A stretch of 11,304 nucleotides of DNA. Origin: an uncultured Oscillospiraceae bacterium (GTDB lineage: Bacteria > Bacillota > Clostridia > Oscillospirales > Ruminococcaceae). Below, in pieces: positions 1 to 6,598 of the stretch. Made by a program: the position numbers and the translations under genes. Every line of letters begins with the position of its first letter. Within the stretch, counting starts at the first letter, position 1. A model generated the notes under the pieces. It had not been told where the DNA came from and ran no database searches. It saw nothing but the letters and a program-made list of their open reading frames with translations. The stretch spans positions 1 through 11,304 of the forward strand of contig CATXYA010000015.1 of the NCBI GenBank assembly GCA_958403605.1, in the 5' to 3' direction.

Positions 1-143
1 GCGCCTACGACGCGGCGGTGGCCGCCAACAACAACGGCGAAGAGGCATACGGCGACGAGCTGCACGTCCACTATATCAACCGCATCATCTCCATGACGGA
101 AGACGTGGTGTGCACTGGCAACTGCGGCACGCCGCTGGATTGA
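1..143 (+). CDS. C-terminal end of an unidentified protein (partial)
   Basis: An open frame runs from the left edge (codons in phase with base 3) to a TGA at 141-143 and encodes the last 46 residues of a protein. The visible part is acidic and ends in VCTGNCGTPLD, with two closely spaced cysteines. Codon use is GC-rich in third positions, like the certain genes of the window, and a strong rightward terminator begins 29 bp after the stop. Both support a real gene. I do not recognise the family, and the fragment is too short for a function to be proposed. It converges on the importer operon, so it is probably a separate transcription unit. Confidence 0.72.
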   Translation, partial: AYDAAVAANNNGEEAYGDELHVHYINRIISMTEDVVCTGNCGTPLD

Positions 144-172
144 GTTTACACTGTTTTCCTATTCCTTTTCGC

Positions 173-203
173 AAAGGGCGCGTTGCAAAACGCGCCCTTT
201 TTT
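173..203 (+). terminator. Intrinsic terminator of the left-edge gene
   Basis: Bases 173-184 and 189-200 form a perfect 12-bp inverted repeat (core AAAGGGCGCG / CGCGCCCTTT) closed by a GCAA (GNRA) tetraloop. A run of six T (198-203) overlaps the end of the stem. The T-run is on the rightward side, so the terminator serves the gene ending at 143. On the opposite strand only three T follow the stem. Confidence 0.93.
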
Positions 204-430
204 GATGGGAAGGCCCGCGGGCGCCGTCGTTGGGTTTGGGGGCAAAGGCCCTGTGGTACAATCGCTGCAGGGCGGCACCGTGACGCCGAACCATGCATCA
301 GGGGGCCTCCTTGCTCAAACGGCAATAGATGGCGGCTTTCCTCTCTCCCCCTGCCTTTCGCTGCGGTCTCCCTGCGGGAAGCCTGCGCAGCCGTATTTCT
401 TTTGAGCCCCACCTTTCATGATATGCCGTC
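204..430. other. Gene-free spacer between two convergent terminators
   Basis: This 227-bp stretch lies between the rightward terminator (ending at 203) and the leftward terminator (starting at 431). Open frames exist on both strands. They run through the terminators or into the esterase gene, lack good ribosome binding sites, and have arginine/proline/alanine-rich products typical of chance frames in GC-rich DNA. A TACAAT hexamer at 257-262 has no matching -35 box and no gene downstream. I see no RNA gene, repeat array or mobile-element end. Confidence 0.6.
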
Positions 431-482
431 AAAAAAGGCCCGCTGTGCCGCTGACACTGGAAAGCGTCAACGCACCGGGCCT
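431..482 (-). terminator. Terminator of the importer-esterase operon
   Basis: Read leftward, bases 482-476 (AGGCCCG) pair with 442-436 (CGGGCCT), a perfect 7-bp base stem. After a 2-base bulge the stem continues with GTGC/GCAC (475-472 with 448-445) and with a further TGAC/GTCA helix nearer the loop. A run of six T on the leftward strand (431-436) follows directly. It lies 17-68 bp beyond the esterase stop codon at 499 and closes the operon. Confidence 0.82.
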
Positions 483-498
483 GCTTGCTGTCTTGCTT

Positions 499-1302
499 TT
501 ATAAACTGGTTTGGTAAAACGCTGCGAAAGCCTTTTCGATCTGGCTGTCCCAAAAAGCCCAGTCATGGACACCGGGCGCCCTGTGGTATTGGTGCGCCAT
601 CCCGATCTCGTCCAGGTACGCGCTGAAGCTGTCATTTTGTTCCAGCAGGAAGTCCTCGGTGCCGCAGGCCATGAAGATGCGCGGCAGCGGCTCCCCGCTT
701 TCCGCCAGCGCCTTCGCCAGATATTTGGGGTCGCGGTCGCCGCCCAGGATTTTCCCGGGCGCGCCGAAGACCTGCTCATAATAGGCCGCCGTGGCCATGG
801 CGTTTCCCTGGTGCTGGGGCTGCTGCGCCAGCTGGTCGGTGATGAACGCGGAGGAGAGCGCGATGATGCCGCCGAACAGCTCCGGATGCTTGAGCCCGTT
901 GCGCATTGCCCCGTAGCCGCCCATGGAAAAGCCGCCGATGACCGTGTCCTCCCTGGCCGTGCTCAGCGGGAACACGTTGCGCGAAAAGGCAAGCACCTCG
1001 CACAGATGCTGTTCATACAGGGCGTCGCGCTTTTCATCATCCACGTAAAAGCTGTTTTCCCCGCTGGGGCAAAGCACCGCGACGTGATACTGCATGGCGA
1101 GCTGCTGGATGCGGGAGCCATAGAGCCAGTCGCTGTGCGTGCCGGAAAAGCCGTGCAGCAGCATTGCTGTTTTCAGCGGCGCGCCGCGCTTTTCCTGCGG
1201 CTGTGCGGGCATCCCTTCGTTTACTTCCACGGGGATGACCGCCGTCATTTCCGTCAGGCGGTGCAGGGCGTTGGAAAACATGGTAATGTGAAAGACCGCC
1301 AT
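499..1302 (-). CDS. Alpha/beta-hydrolase esterase (PF00756 / feruloyl-acetyl esterase type)
   Basis: A 267-residue serine esterase, probably cytoplasmic. The nucleophile is Ser126 in GGFSMGGYG, the acid is likely Asp217 in CGTEDF, and the base is His246 in GVHDW. The oxyanion-hole segment HGFSG is at 50-54. Order and spacing fit the putative-esterase family that includes S-formylglutathione hydrolases, antigen-85-like proteins and CE1 acetylxylan/feruloyl esterases. No signal peptide or membrane segment is visible. The ATG at 1300-1302 follows AAGGGAG (1311-1317) by 8 bp. The gene lies 43 bp behind the second permease gene with no terminator between them, so it is the last gene of the importer operon. 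That suggests it removes ester-linked groups from the imported sugar (inference). The true acyl substrate cannot be read from the sequence. Confidence 0.9.
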   Translation of the reverse strand: MAVFHITMFSNALHRLTEMTAVIPVEVNEGMPAQPQEKRGAPLKTAMLLHGFSGTHSDWLYGSRIQQLAMQYHVAVLCPSGENSFYVDDEKRDALYEQHLCEVLAFSRNVFPLSTAREDTVIGGFSMGGYGAMRNGLKHPELFGGIIALSSAFITDQLAQQPQHQGNAMATAAYYEQVFGAPGKILGGDRDPKYLAKALAESGEPLPRIFMACGTEDFLLEQNDSFSAYLDEIGMAHQYHRAPGVHDWAFWDSQIEKAFAAFYQTSL

Positions 1303-1345
1303 TTCTTTTTCTCCCTTCGTCTTCTTTTTTGCTTTCCGTCCCGGC

Positions 1346-2251
1346 TCATCCCTTGACCGCGCCGACCACGATCCCCTTGATGAGGTGCTTTTGCAGCAGC
1401 GGATACAAGATCAGAATCGGCAGGACGCCGATCACCGCCAGGGCCATGCGCATGCCCACGCTGGGGACGGTGATGGCGCTGGTATCCACCACCCGGCTTG
1501 CCTGGCCGGAGGTGAGGAAGGTGATATTCTCCATGATCCGCATCAGCATGTTCTGGATGCCGTAAAACTTCGTATTGTCGATGTAGTACAGCGCGTTGGT
1601 CCAGTCGTTCCAATAGGCCAGGCCCGCAAAAAGCCCCACCGTGACGTTGACCGGCACCGAAAGCGGCAGCATGATCTTCCAGAAGATCGTCAATTCGCTG
1701 GCGCCGTCCAGCTGCGCTGACTCCACGATGGACGCGGGAATGTTGGACTTATAGTAGTTGCGCACCAGCAGGACGTTGAACGCGCCCATCATCAAATTGG
1801 GCAGCAAAAGGGCCAAATAGGAGTCCTTGATATGGAAGATGCGCGTCCACACCATATAGGAGGGGACGATGCCGCCGTTGAACAGCATGGTGAAAAAGAG
1901 GATGAACGCAAAAATGTTGCGGTACTTGAAGTCGCTGCGCGACAATGGATAGGCAAACATGGTCGTCAGCAGCATATTCACCGCGGTGCCCACCGCCGTG
2001 AGGCCGATGGAGGTGAGATAGGCCCGGCCGATCACCGTGATCTGGTTGAGCAGATATTTGTAGGCGTCCAGGCTGAACTTTTGGGGAAAGAAGCTGTAGC
2101 CATATTGGGTGAGCGTCTTTTCGTCCGTGAGGGACGCCATGAGGATCAGGATAAAAGGCAGGATCGCGATGAGGGAGGCCGCGCCCAGCACGACGAGGGA
2201 AAACGCTTTGAAGCCGATCTCTCCTCTTGTCAGAAGCTTTGTGTTTTTCAT
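1346..2251 (-). CDS. Carbohydrate ABC transporter permease, LplC/MalG type
   Basis: A 301-residue inner-membrane permease of the CUT1 sugar-importer class. About six hydrophobic segments are visible, near residues 17-38, 79-101, 112-134, 142-164, 196-216 and 264-284. The cytoplasmic EAA loop that docks on the ATPase is at 177-196 (ESAQLDGAS, then a conserved LP). The C-terminus, KGIVVGAVKG, is typical of LplC/YtcP relatives. The ATG at 2249-2251 is preceded by AAAGGAGGG. Only 13 bp separate it from the stop codon of the other permease, and the ribosome binding site overlaps that stop, so translation is probably coupled. It pairs with the LplB-type subunit to form the membrane channel. No ATP-binding subunit is encoded in the window, as is common for this class, which often borrows a shared MsmX-like ATPase. 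Confidence 0.95.
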   Translation of the reverse strand: MKNTKLLTRGEIGFKAFSLVVLGAASLIAILPFILILMASLTDEKTLTQYGYSFFPQKFSLDAYKYLLNQITVIGRAYLTSIGLTAVGTAVNMLLTTMFAYPLSRSDFKYRNIFAFILFFTMLFNGGIVPSYMVWTRIFHIKDSYLALLLPNLMMGAFNVLLVRNYYKSNIPASIVESAQLDGASELTIFWKIMLPLSVPVNVTVGLFAGLAYWNDWTNALYYIDNTKFYGIQNMLMRIMENITFLTSGQASRVVDTSAITVPSVGMRMALAVIGVLPILILYPLLQKHLIKGIVVGAVKG

Positions 2252-2264
2252 GCTGTCCCTCCTT

Positions 2265-3194
2265 TCAGAACAAGGCGTTTTCTTTGTTGGTCCTGCGCAC
2301 GACCGCGTTGGCCGTGAGCACGAACAGGAAGCCCACCACGGACTGGAACAGGCCGGCGGCGCTGGACATCCCCACGTCGCCCAGCTGCATCAGGCCGCGG
2401 TACACATAGGTATCGATCGTCTGCGTCACGCTGTACAGCGCCCCGGAATTTTGCGGCACCTGGTAAAACAGGCCGAAATCCGACGCAAAGATGCGCCCGC
2501 AGCTCATCAGGATCATCAGCGTGACCATCGGCTTGAGCTGCGGCAGCGTGATGGAGGTGATCTGTTGGAATTTACCGGCGCCGTCGATGCGGGCCGCCTC
2601 GTACAGGCTGGGGTCGATGCCCGTGATGGCCGCGATGTAGACGATGGAGTTGTAGCCCACGGTCTTCCACATCTGTACCAGCACCAGAATGAAGGGCCAG
2701 GCTTCTTTTTTGCTGTACCAGCTGACCGGCTCGCCGCCAAAGCTGCGGATCACCGCGTTTGCCAGGCCGGTCTCCGGGCTGAGGAAGGCGTATACGATAT
2801 ACGAGACGATGATCATGGAGATCAGGTTGGGCAGGATCATGCTTCCCTGGTAGAACTTGGAGATGGTCAGATGCGTGATCTCGCTCATGAGCAGGGCCAC
2901 CAGCACGGCCAGGAAGGTGCCCAGAAGGATAAAGACCAGGTTGTACAGCACGGTATTGCGGATCATCCGTCCGGCTTCATCCGTTTGAAACAAAAATTTG
3001 AAGTTTTCAAACCCACACCAGTCGCTTTTGAAAATGCCCTTGGCATAGTCCAGGTCCTTGAACGCAATGAACACGCCGAACATCGGCAGATAGTTGTTGA
3101 CCAGCAGATAGAGCAGGCCCGGCAGCGTGAGCAGCAGCAGCGGGAGGTTCTTTTTCAGATCTGCGAACCGCCTCTTTTTTGTTACATTCATCAT
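2265..3194 (-). CDS. Carbohydrate ABC transporter permease, LplB/MalF type
   Basis: A 309-residue multi-spanning permease and first membrane subunit of the importer. The N-terminus is a short basic stretch followed by a hydrophobic segment (about 17-45). Further membrane segments are near 80-103, 117-138, 165-190, 222-240 and 280-298. The EAA motif is at 199-218 (EAARIDGAGKF, ending LP), a very good match to the LplB family. Two adjacent ATG codons are possible starts. The first (3192-3194) sits about 7 bp after AAAGGA and is preferred. The gene follows the binding-protein gene after a 70-bp gap that contains a strong hairpin, and its stop overlaps the ribosome binding site of the next permease. 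Confidence 0.95.
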   Translation of the reverse strand: MMNVTKKRRFADLKKNLPLLLLTLPGLLYLLVNNYLPMFGVFIAFKDLDYAKGIFKSDWCGFENFKFLFQTDEAGRMIRNTVLYNLVFILLGTFLAVLVALLMSEITHLTISKFYQGSMILPNLISMIIVSYIVYAFLSPETGLANAVIRSFGGEPVSWYSKKEAWPFILVLVQMWKTVGYNSIVYIAAITGIDPSLYEAARIDGAGKFQQITSITLPQLKPMVTLMILMSCGRIFASDFGLFYQVPQNSGALYSVTQTIDTYVYRGLMQLGDVGMSSAAGLFQSVVGFLFVLTANAVVRRTNKENALF

Positions 3195-3211
3195 TTCAAG
3201 TTCCTTTCAAA

Positions 3212-3247
3212 CGGCACAGGGAAGCCGCTGCCGGCCTCCCTATGCTG
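3212..3247 (-). promoter_or_regulatory. Intercistronic hairpin between binding-protein and permease genes
   Basis: In the leftward transcript, 3241-3233 pairs with 3226-3218 (nine pairs, one G-U) around a 6-base loop. After one mismatch, five more pairs (3247-3243 with 3216-3212, one G-U) extend the stem. No T-run follows, so it is not an ordinary terminator. Its place, after the binding-protein gene and before the permeases, is where many sugar importers carry an RNA structure. Such structures stabilise the upstream message, or slow transcription, so that more binding protein than permease is made. That role is inferred here. Confidence 0.68.
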
Positions 3248-3264
3248 TTTTTCCACGGTTTTGC

Positions 3265-4827
3265 TCAGGCCCGCGCGGCGATCCACGCGTCCAGCTGGGT
3301 CTGCTTTTCGTCCATCACCTTTTGCAGGCCGGCGCTGTAAAGCGCCTCGTTGAATTCTTTCAGTGTGGATTCCACGTCCACACTGCCGCACATCAGGGGA
3401 TAGGCGTACTGCTCGTAAACGTTCGTCAGGGCCGTGATCTCGTTTTTGACGCTGCTGCCGTCGAAGCGGAAGCCGTAGTAGGGCGAGGTCGGGACCTTTT
3501 TGTTCACCGTTTGGGCATAGTCGCGGTTCGCCTGTTTTTCCGCCTCGGTCTTGCCGTCCTCCAGGCCCCACATATCACTTTCCGTGCCCCATTCGCCCAT
3601 TGTCATAAACGCGCAGTAGGGGACGGTGTCCGCCGTGAGCCCTTCCGGGTAATCCACTGTGTCCTCGGTCACCTTGACATAGTCGCGACCCTCCAGGCCC
3701 CAGAGGAGCGTATTGTACACATATTCATCCGTGTAGGCGATGTTGAGGAACTGGATAGCCGCATCGGCCGCTTTGGAGGTGCTGGGGATGCCCAGTACCG
3801 CGGAGGCAAAATCGGTGGTGAGGTAGGGGTCCCCAATCTTTTTGGCGCCGATGTTGCGGCCCGTGCTTTGAGACTGCATCCTGCCGAAATCCGTATAATC
3901 CTCCCGCACGCCGTAGCTGGCATAGGTGCAGAAGCCGCGGCCGGCGTTCATATACTCGGTGCCGCGCATGGTGGAGGTGGCCATGTCCTGCGGCATATAG
4001 CCGCTGTCATACCAGCGCTTCATCCGGTCGCACAGCGCGCGGTACTCCTCGGTCTCAAACAGGTTCACCACTTTTCCCGAATCCCCGAACACGACGCCGA
4101 AATCGTTGCCGATGGAATCGATCTGCTCTTTCGCATAGAAATAATAAGGCAGGTTTTTGTTGGCGACGTCCGTGGAAACGAAGGGATACACGTCCGGATA
4201 CTGCTTGCGCAGCTCGGCAAAGATGGGTTCCAGGCTTTCCAGGTCGGTGATGTCATCGTCCTGGAAGCCGACGGCCGCCAGCATATCCTTGTCATAAGTA
4301 AGCGCGGCGGCCAGGCCCATGTTTTTGTTGGCCGGCACCGCCATGATCTCCCCGTTCTGCGTGACCGTGTCAAAGATGTTTTCGCCGCAATAGTCCTTGA
4401 TGATGGCCGTCAGGCCGCTGCCGTACTTTTCCAGCGACTCCGTGATGGGCATCAGCTGATTGGTGGAGAGCGCGTTGGCGAGATTGGTGGGGATGAAAAT
4501 GTCCAGCTGATCGCCGCTCTGCATCATCAGGTTGATCTTTTTGGCGTAGTCGGCGGGGCCGTACAGCACCCATTCCAGTTCGATATTGACCTCGGGATAG
4601 GTCTCTTTGATGTAGCGGTTCACTTCATCCGCAACCGTTTGGATGGTCTCCGTGGGCGGGACGACGTTGAAGGTCTGCATGGCGAACACGATCTTTGTGG
4701 GCTCCTTCGTGTCCGCGGCGCCGGAGCCTCCGGACGCCGCCGCGCTGGAAGCGCCCCCTTGGCCGCAGCCCGCCAGCAAAGCGACACACAGGGCCGCCGT
4801 CAGCAGCATTGCAAGTGCACGTTTCAT
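3265..4827 (-). CDS. Sugar-binding lipoprotein of ABC importer (extracellular solute-binding, LipO/LplA type)
   Basis: A 520-residue lipoprotein that captures the sugar outside the cell and delivers it to the LplB/LplC permeases. Residues 1-20 form a lipoprotein signal peptide (MKRALAMLL, hydrophobic core, lipobox LLAGC), with the lipidated Cys at 21. A flexible Gly/Ser/Ala linker spans 22-44. Family-1 binding-protein features follow: SGDQLDIF near 104-111, AVPANKNMG near 163-171, and the region 346-385 (GIPSTSKAADAAIQFLN, later WGLEGRDYV) typical of LipO/YtcQ/LplA proteins. The ATG at 4825-4827 has a consensus AAGGAGG five bases upstream. It is the first gene of the operon, with a clear -10 box about 50 bp upstream. 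The length of about 500-520 residues is usual for this subfamily. The ligand cannot be predicted, but relatives usually bind oligosaccharides. Confidence 0.95.
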   Translation of the reverse strand: MKRALAMLLTAALCVALLAGCGQGGASSAAASGGSGAADTKEPTKIVFAMQTFNVVPPTETIQTVADEVNRYIKETYPEVNIELEWVLYGPADYAKKINLMMQSGDQLDIFIPTNLANALSTNQLMPITESLEKYGSGLTAIIKDYCGENIFDTVTQNGEIMAVPANKNMGLAAALTYDKDMLAAVGFQDDDITDLESLEPIFAELRKQYPDVYPFVSTDVANKNLPYYFYAKEQIDSIGNDFGVVFGDSGKVVNLFETEEYRALCDRMKRWYDSGYMPQDMATSTMRGTEYMNAGRGFCTYASYGVREDYTDFGRMQSQSTGRNIGAKKIGDPYLTTDFASAVLGIPSTSKAADAAIQFLNIAYTDEYVYNTLLWGLEGRDYVKVTEDTVDYPEGLTADTVPYCAFMTMGEWGTESDMWGLEDGKTEAEKQANRDYAQTVNKKVPTSPYYGFRFDGSSVKNEITALTNVYEQYAYPLMCGSVDVESTLKEFNEALYSAGLQKVMDEKQTQLDAWIAARA

Positions 4828-4832
4828 AATAT

Positions 4833-4863
4833 CCTCCTTGATCTTCGGCAGGGCAGCCTGCCG
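4833..4863 (-). promoter_or_regulatory. Leader of the importer mRNA: small hairpin plus strong ribosome binding site
   Basis: In the leftward leader, CGGCAG (4863-4858) pairs with CTGCCG (4851-4846), giving a 6-bp stem with a 6-base loop. The hairpin ends six bases before the AAGGAGG Shine-Dalgarno sequence (4839-4833). That site matches consensus and decides the start at 4827. The hairpin could stabilise the 5' end or modulate ribosome access. Its small size means it may also be incidental. Confidence 0.5.
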
Positions 4864-4877
4864 TATTTGATAGTTGG

Positions 4878-4883
4878 ATTATA
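4878..4883 (-). promoter_or_regulatory. Candidate -10 box of the importer operon promoter
   Basis: The leftward strand reads TATAAT, a perfect sigma-A -10 box, about 50 bp before the binding-protein start. Transcription would begin near 4871 and give a leader of about 44 bases. At a 17-bp spacing the -35 position reads AGCGGC, which does not resemble TTGACA. The spacer is very G-rich. A perfect -10 with no -35 is typical of a promoter that needs an activator, which fits the adjacent AraC-type regulator gene. Confidence 0.72.
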
Positions 4884-4900
4884 GCGCATCCCGCCCCGCC

Positions 4901-4919
4901 GCCGCTTTTGAAAAGCGGC
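4901..4919. promoter_or_regulatory. Perfect inverted repeat, candidate operator of the importer promoter
   Basis: GCCGCTTTTGAAAAGCGGC is a perfect 9-bp inverted repeat around a single central base. Its near edge is 17 bp upstream of the TATAAT box, so it covers about -31 to -48 relative to the predicted start. An activator contacting RNA polymerase would bind there. With almost no loop it is a poor RNA hairpin, and no T-run follows in either direction, so a protein site is more likely than a terminator. Which protein binds is not shown; the response regulator at 5021-6598 is the obvious candidate. Confidence 0.55.
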
Positions 4920-4951
4920 ACTGTCTTTTTAAATTCAGAGCTTCTTGGCGG

Positions 4952-4990
4952 AAAAAGGAAGCGGCCGCCGGGATGGTATCCGGCGGCCGC
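4952..4990 (-). terminator. Terminator of the kinase/regulator operon
   Basis: Read leftward, 4990-4980 and 4971-4961 form a perfect 11-bp GC-rich stem (GCGGCCGCCGG / CCGGCGGCCGC) with an 8-base loop. TTCCTTTTT (4960-4952) follows. The tail is interrupted by two C, so it is not the strongest type, but the stem is very stable. It lies 30 bp beyond the regulator stop codon and upstream of the importer promoter, separating the two leftward transcription units. Each arm contains the 8-bp palindrome GCGGCCGC. Confidence 0.75.
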
Positions 4991-5020
4991 GCTGCACGGG
5001 GACGCCGCGGCGTGCCCCCC

Positions 5021-6598
5021 TCAGCTTTGTTTCATATACTCGCTGGGAGAGGCCCCGGTGTGCTTTTTGAACAAGGTGGAAAAATACGAAAAATTGTCAA
5101 AGCCCACCGATACCGCCACCTCGCTGACGTTCTTTTTCCCCTCCGCCAGCAGCCGCTTGGCGCGCTCGATGCGGCACTGGTTGACATAATCCCGCAGCGA
5201 ACAGCCCGTTTCCTGCTTGAACAGCTTTGCCACATAGCCCGGGGAAAGATAAGCATATTGCCCCACCGTCTCCCGGGAAAGCTCCTTGCCGCAGTTTTCT
5301 TCAATGTACCGTTTGATCTTTTCCACGACGGTTTCACTTTTTCTCATCTGCGCAATGGTGTCCACCGTCTTTTTCACCACATGGTCCGTCCATTTCAGCA
5401 TATCGAACACAGAATTTTGGCAAGCGGCCTCCAGCTGCTTGGCGCTTTTGTCCTGAAAAAGCTCGTGCGCCAAAATGTGCTCCCGCGCCAGGCACAGGAA
5501 AACGACCTGCATAAAGTCCTGTTGGACGCTGTGCAGCGTCTGGGCCGAGACCTGGCCGTTTTGTTCCGCCGCTTCCAACGTCCGCCGCACCATGTTCACC
5601 GCTTCCACCGGGTTCCCCTGTTGCAGAAGGGCCTGCAGCTGCTCCACGTCCAGGCAGGCGCCGTTGTCCTGCTGGATGAGCTGGCCGGCATCCTCCACCA
5701 CCGGGACGAGCCGGGCCACATTGCTGACGTCCGCCCGCTCCCAGAAAACGCGCTGGCCGCAAAGCTGGAGGATGCGGCACGGCGCGCCCAAATAGACGAT
5801 CATCCCGCACTGCAGGTGGTCCGCGCACGCGCGGATCAGCCGCGCGCACTTCTCCCTGTTTGTTTCCGACGCGTCCGCCGCCACGGCGATGTAGATGCGG
5901 CCGTGGCGGTCATAGTCGAATACGCGTGCAAAACAGGGCTTGCCGAAAAAGAGCTCACCCGCGATATTGCCGGCGGCATAGCGGAAGGTGGGCTCGTCCC
6001 ATTGCTGCTGGGCCACATGGGTCTGCAGCACAGAGCACAGCACCAGCTGATAGTCCTTTTCAAAGCTGATGTTCGCTTTGCGGTGTTCTTCCTTCGGCCC
6101 GGTGGTTTTCAGCCCGGCCGCCGTATCGGCGAACACGAGCTCCTGCCACAGGGCATGTTCCATCTGTTCCGCGCGCCCCAGCCACAGCTCGCCGTACTCG
6201 CTGCGCCGCTTCAGCTCCCGTTGGTAGGCGATCTTTTCCACCACCTGCGTCAGCGCGTTTTTTAAGGCGGCGGGGTTCACCGGCTTGATGATGTAGGCGG
6301 CCGCCTTGTAGCGGATGGCCTGCGCCGCATACTGAAAATTTTCATGGCAGGTGAGAAAGAGGAATTCCTGCTGCCCGTCTCTTTCCCGCACCCATTCCAG
6401 CAATTGCAGGCCGGAATATTTCGGCATTTCGATATCGCAGATCACAATGTCCATCTGCGTTTGCCGCAGCAGGGCTTTGGCCGCCACCACATTATAGGCA
6501 GTCTCGATGCGCCCGATGGGCAGGTCCATTTTTTGCACAAGATCCCGCACCGCCTGGGTGGTGGGGATATCGTCGTCAACGATCAGCAGGTCCATCAT
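5021..6598 (-). CDS. Response regulator with AraC-type DNA-binding domain (YesN family)
   Basis: A 525-residue cytoplasmic transcription regulator. Residues 1-120 form a receiver domain: acidic cluster DDD at 8-10, phospho-acceptor Asp55 in VICDIEMP, Thr83, and Lys105 in IIKPV. About 300 residues of linker follow, as usual in YesN-type proteins. The C-terminal ~100 residues (from about 427) are an AraC domain with two helix-turn-helix units. The second carries the signature around GFDNFSYFSTLFKKHTG (about 499-515). Two adjacent ATG codons lie after AAAAGGAG: the first (6596-6598) at 4 bp and the second (6593-6595) at 7 bp, so the shorter form is equally possible. The start lies inside the kinase gene (23-bp overlap), implying translational coupling. 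Its likely target is the importer promoter just downstream, and perhaps the divergent carboxylesterase promoter. Confidence 0.95.
   Translation of the reverse strand: MMDLLIVDDDIPTTQAVRDLVQKMDLPIGRIETAYNVVAAKALLRQTQMDIVICDIEMPKYSGLQLLEWVRERDGQQEFLFLTCHENFQYAAQAIRYKAAAYIIKPVNPAALKNALTQVVEKIAYQRELKRRSEYGELWLGRAEQMEHALWQELVFADTAAGLKTTGPKEEHRKANISFEKDYQLVLCSVLQTHVAQQQWDEPTFRYAAGNIAGELFFGKPCFARVFDYDRHGRIYIAVAADASETNREKCARLIRACADHLQCGMIVYLGAPCRILQLCGQRVFWERADVSNVARLVPVVEDAGQLIQQDNGACLDVEQLQALLQQGNPVEAVNMVRRTLEAAEQNGQVSAQTLHSVQQDFMQVVFLCLAREHILAHELFQDKSAKQLEAACQNSVFDMLKWTDHVVKKTVDTIAQMRKSETVVEKIKRYIEENCGKELSRETVGQYAYLSPGYVAKLFKQETGCSLRDYVNQCRIERAKRLLAEGKKNVSEVAVSVGFDNFSYFSTLFKKHTGASPSEYMKQS

Noticed and set aside
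146..412. 88-residue leftward open frame in the left spacer
   Set aside because: It reads through the perfect terminator stem at 173-200, has an Arg/Pro/Ala-rich product and no known motif.
2109..4884. Long rightward open frames (2109-3353 and 3127-4884) opposite the permease and binding-protein genes
   Set aside because: They are antisense shadows of well-supported genes in GC-rich DNA. Their products are rich in Arg, His, Gly, Val and Ala, show no family motif, and lack proper ribosome binding sites.
4907..4923. Catabolite-response (cre) site overlapping the 19-bp repeat
   Set aside because: TGAAAAGCGGCA looks similar, but one extra base shifts the central CG out of register with the cre consensus on either strand.
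4874..6265. 463-residue rightward open frame opposite the response regulator
   Set aside because: It is antisense to a regulator with clear receiver and AraC motifs. It runs through the leftward terminator and has no recognisable domain.
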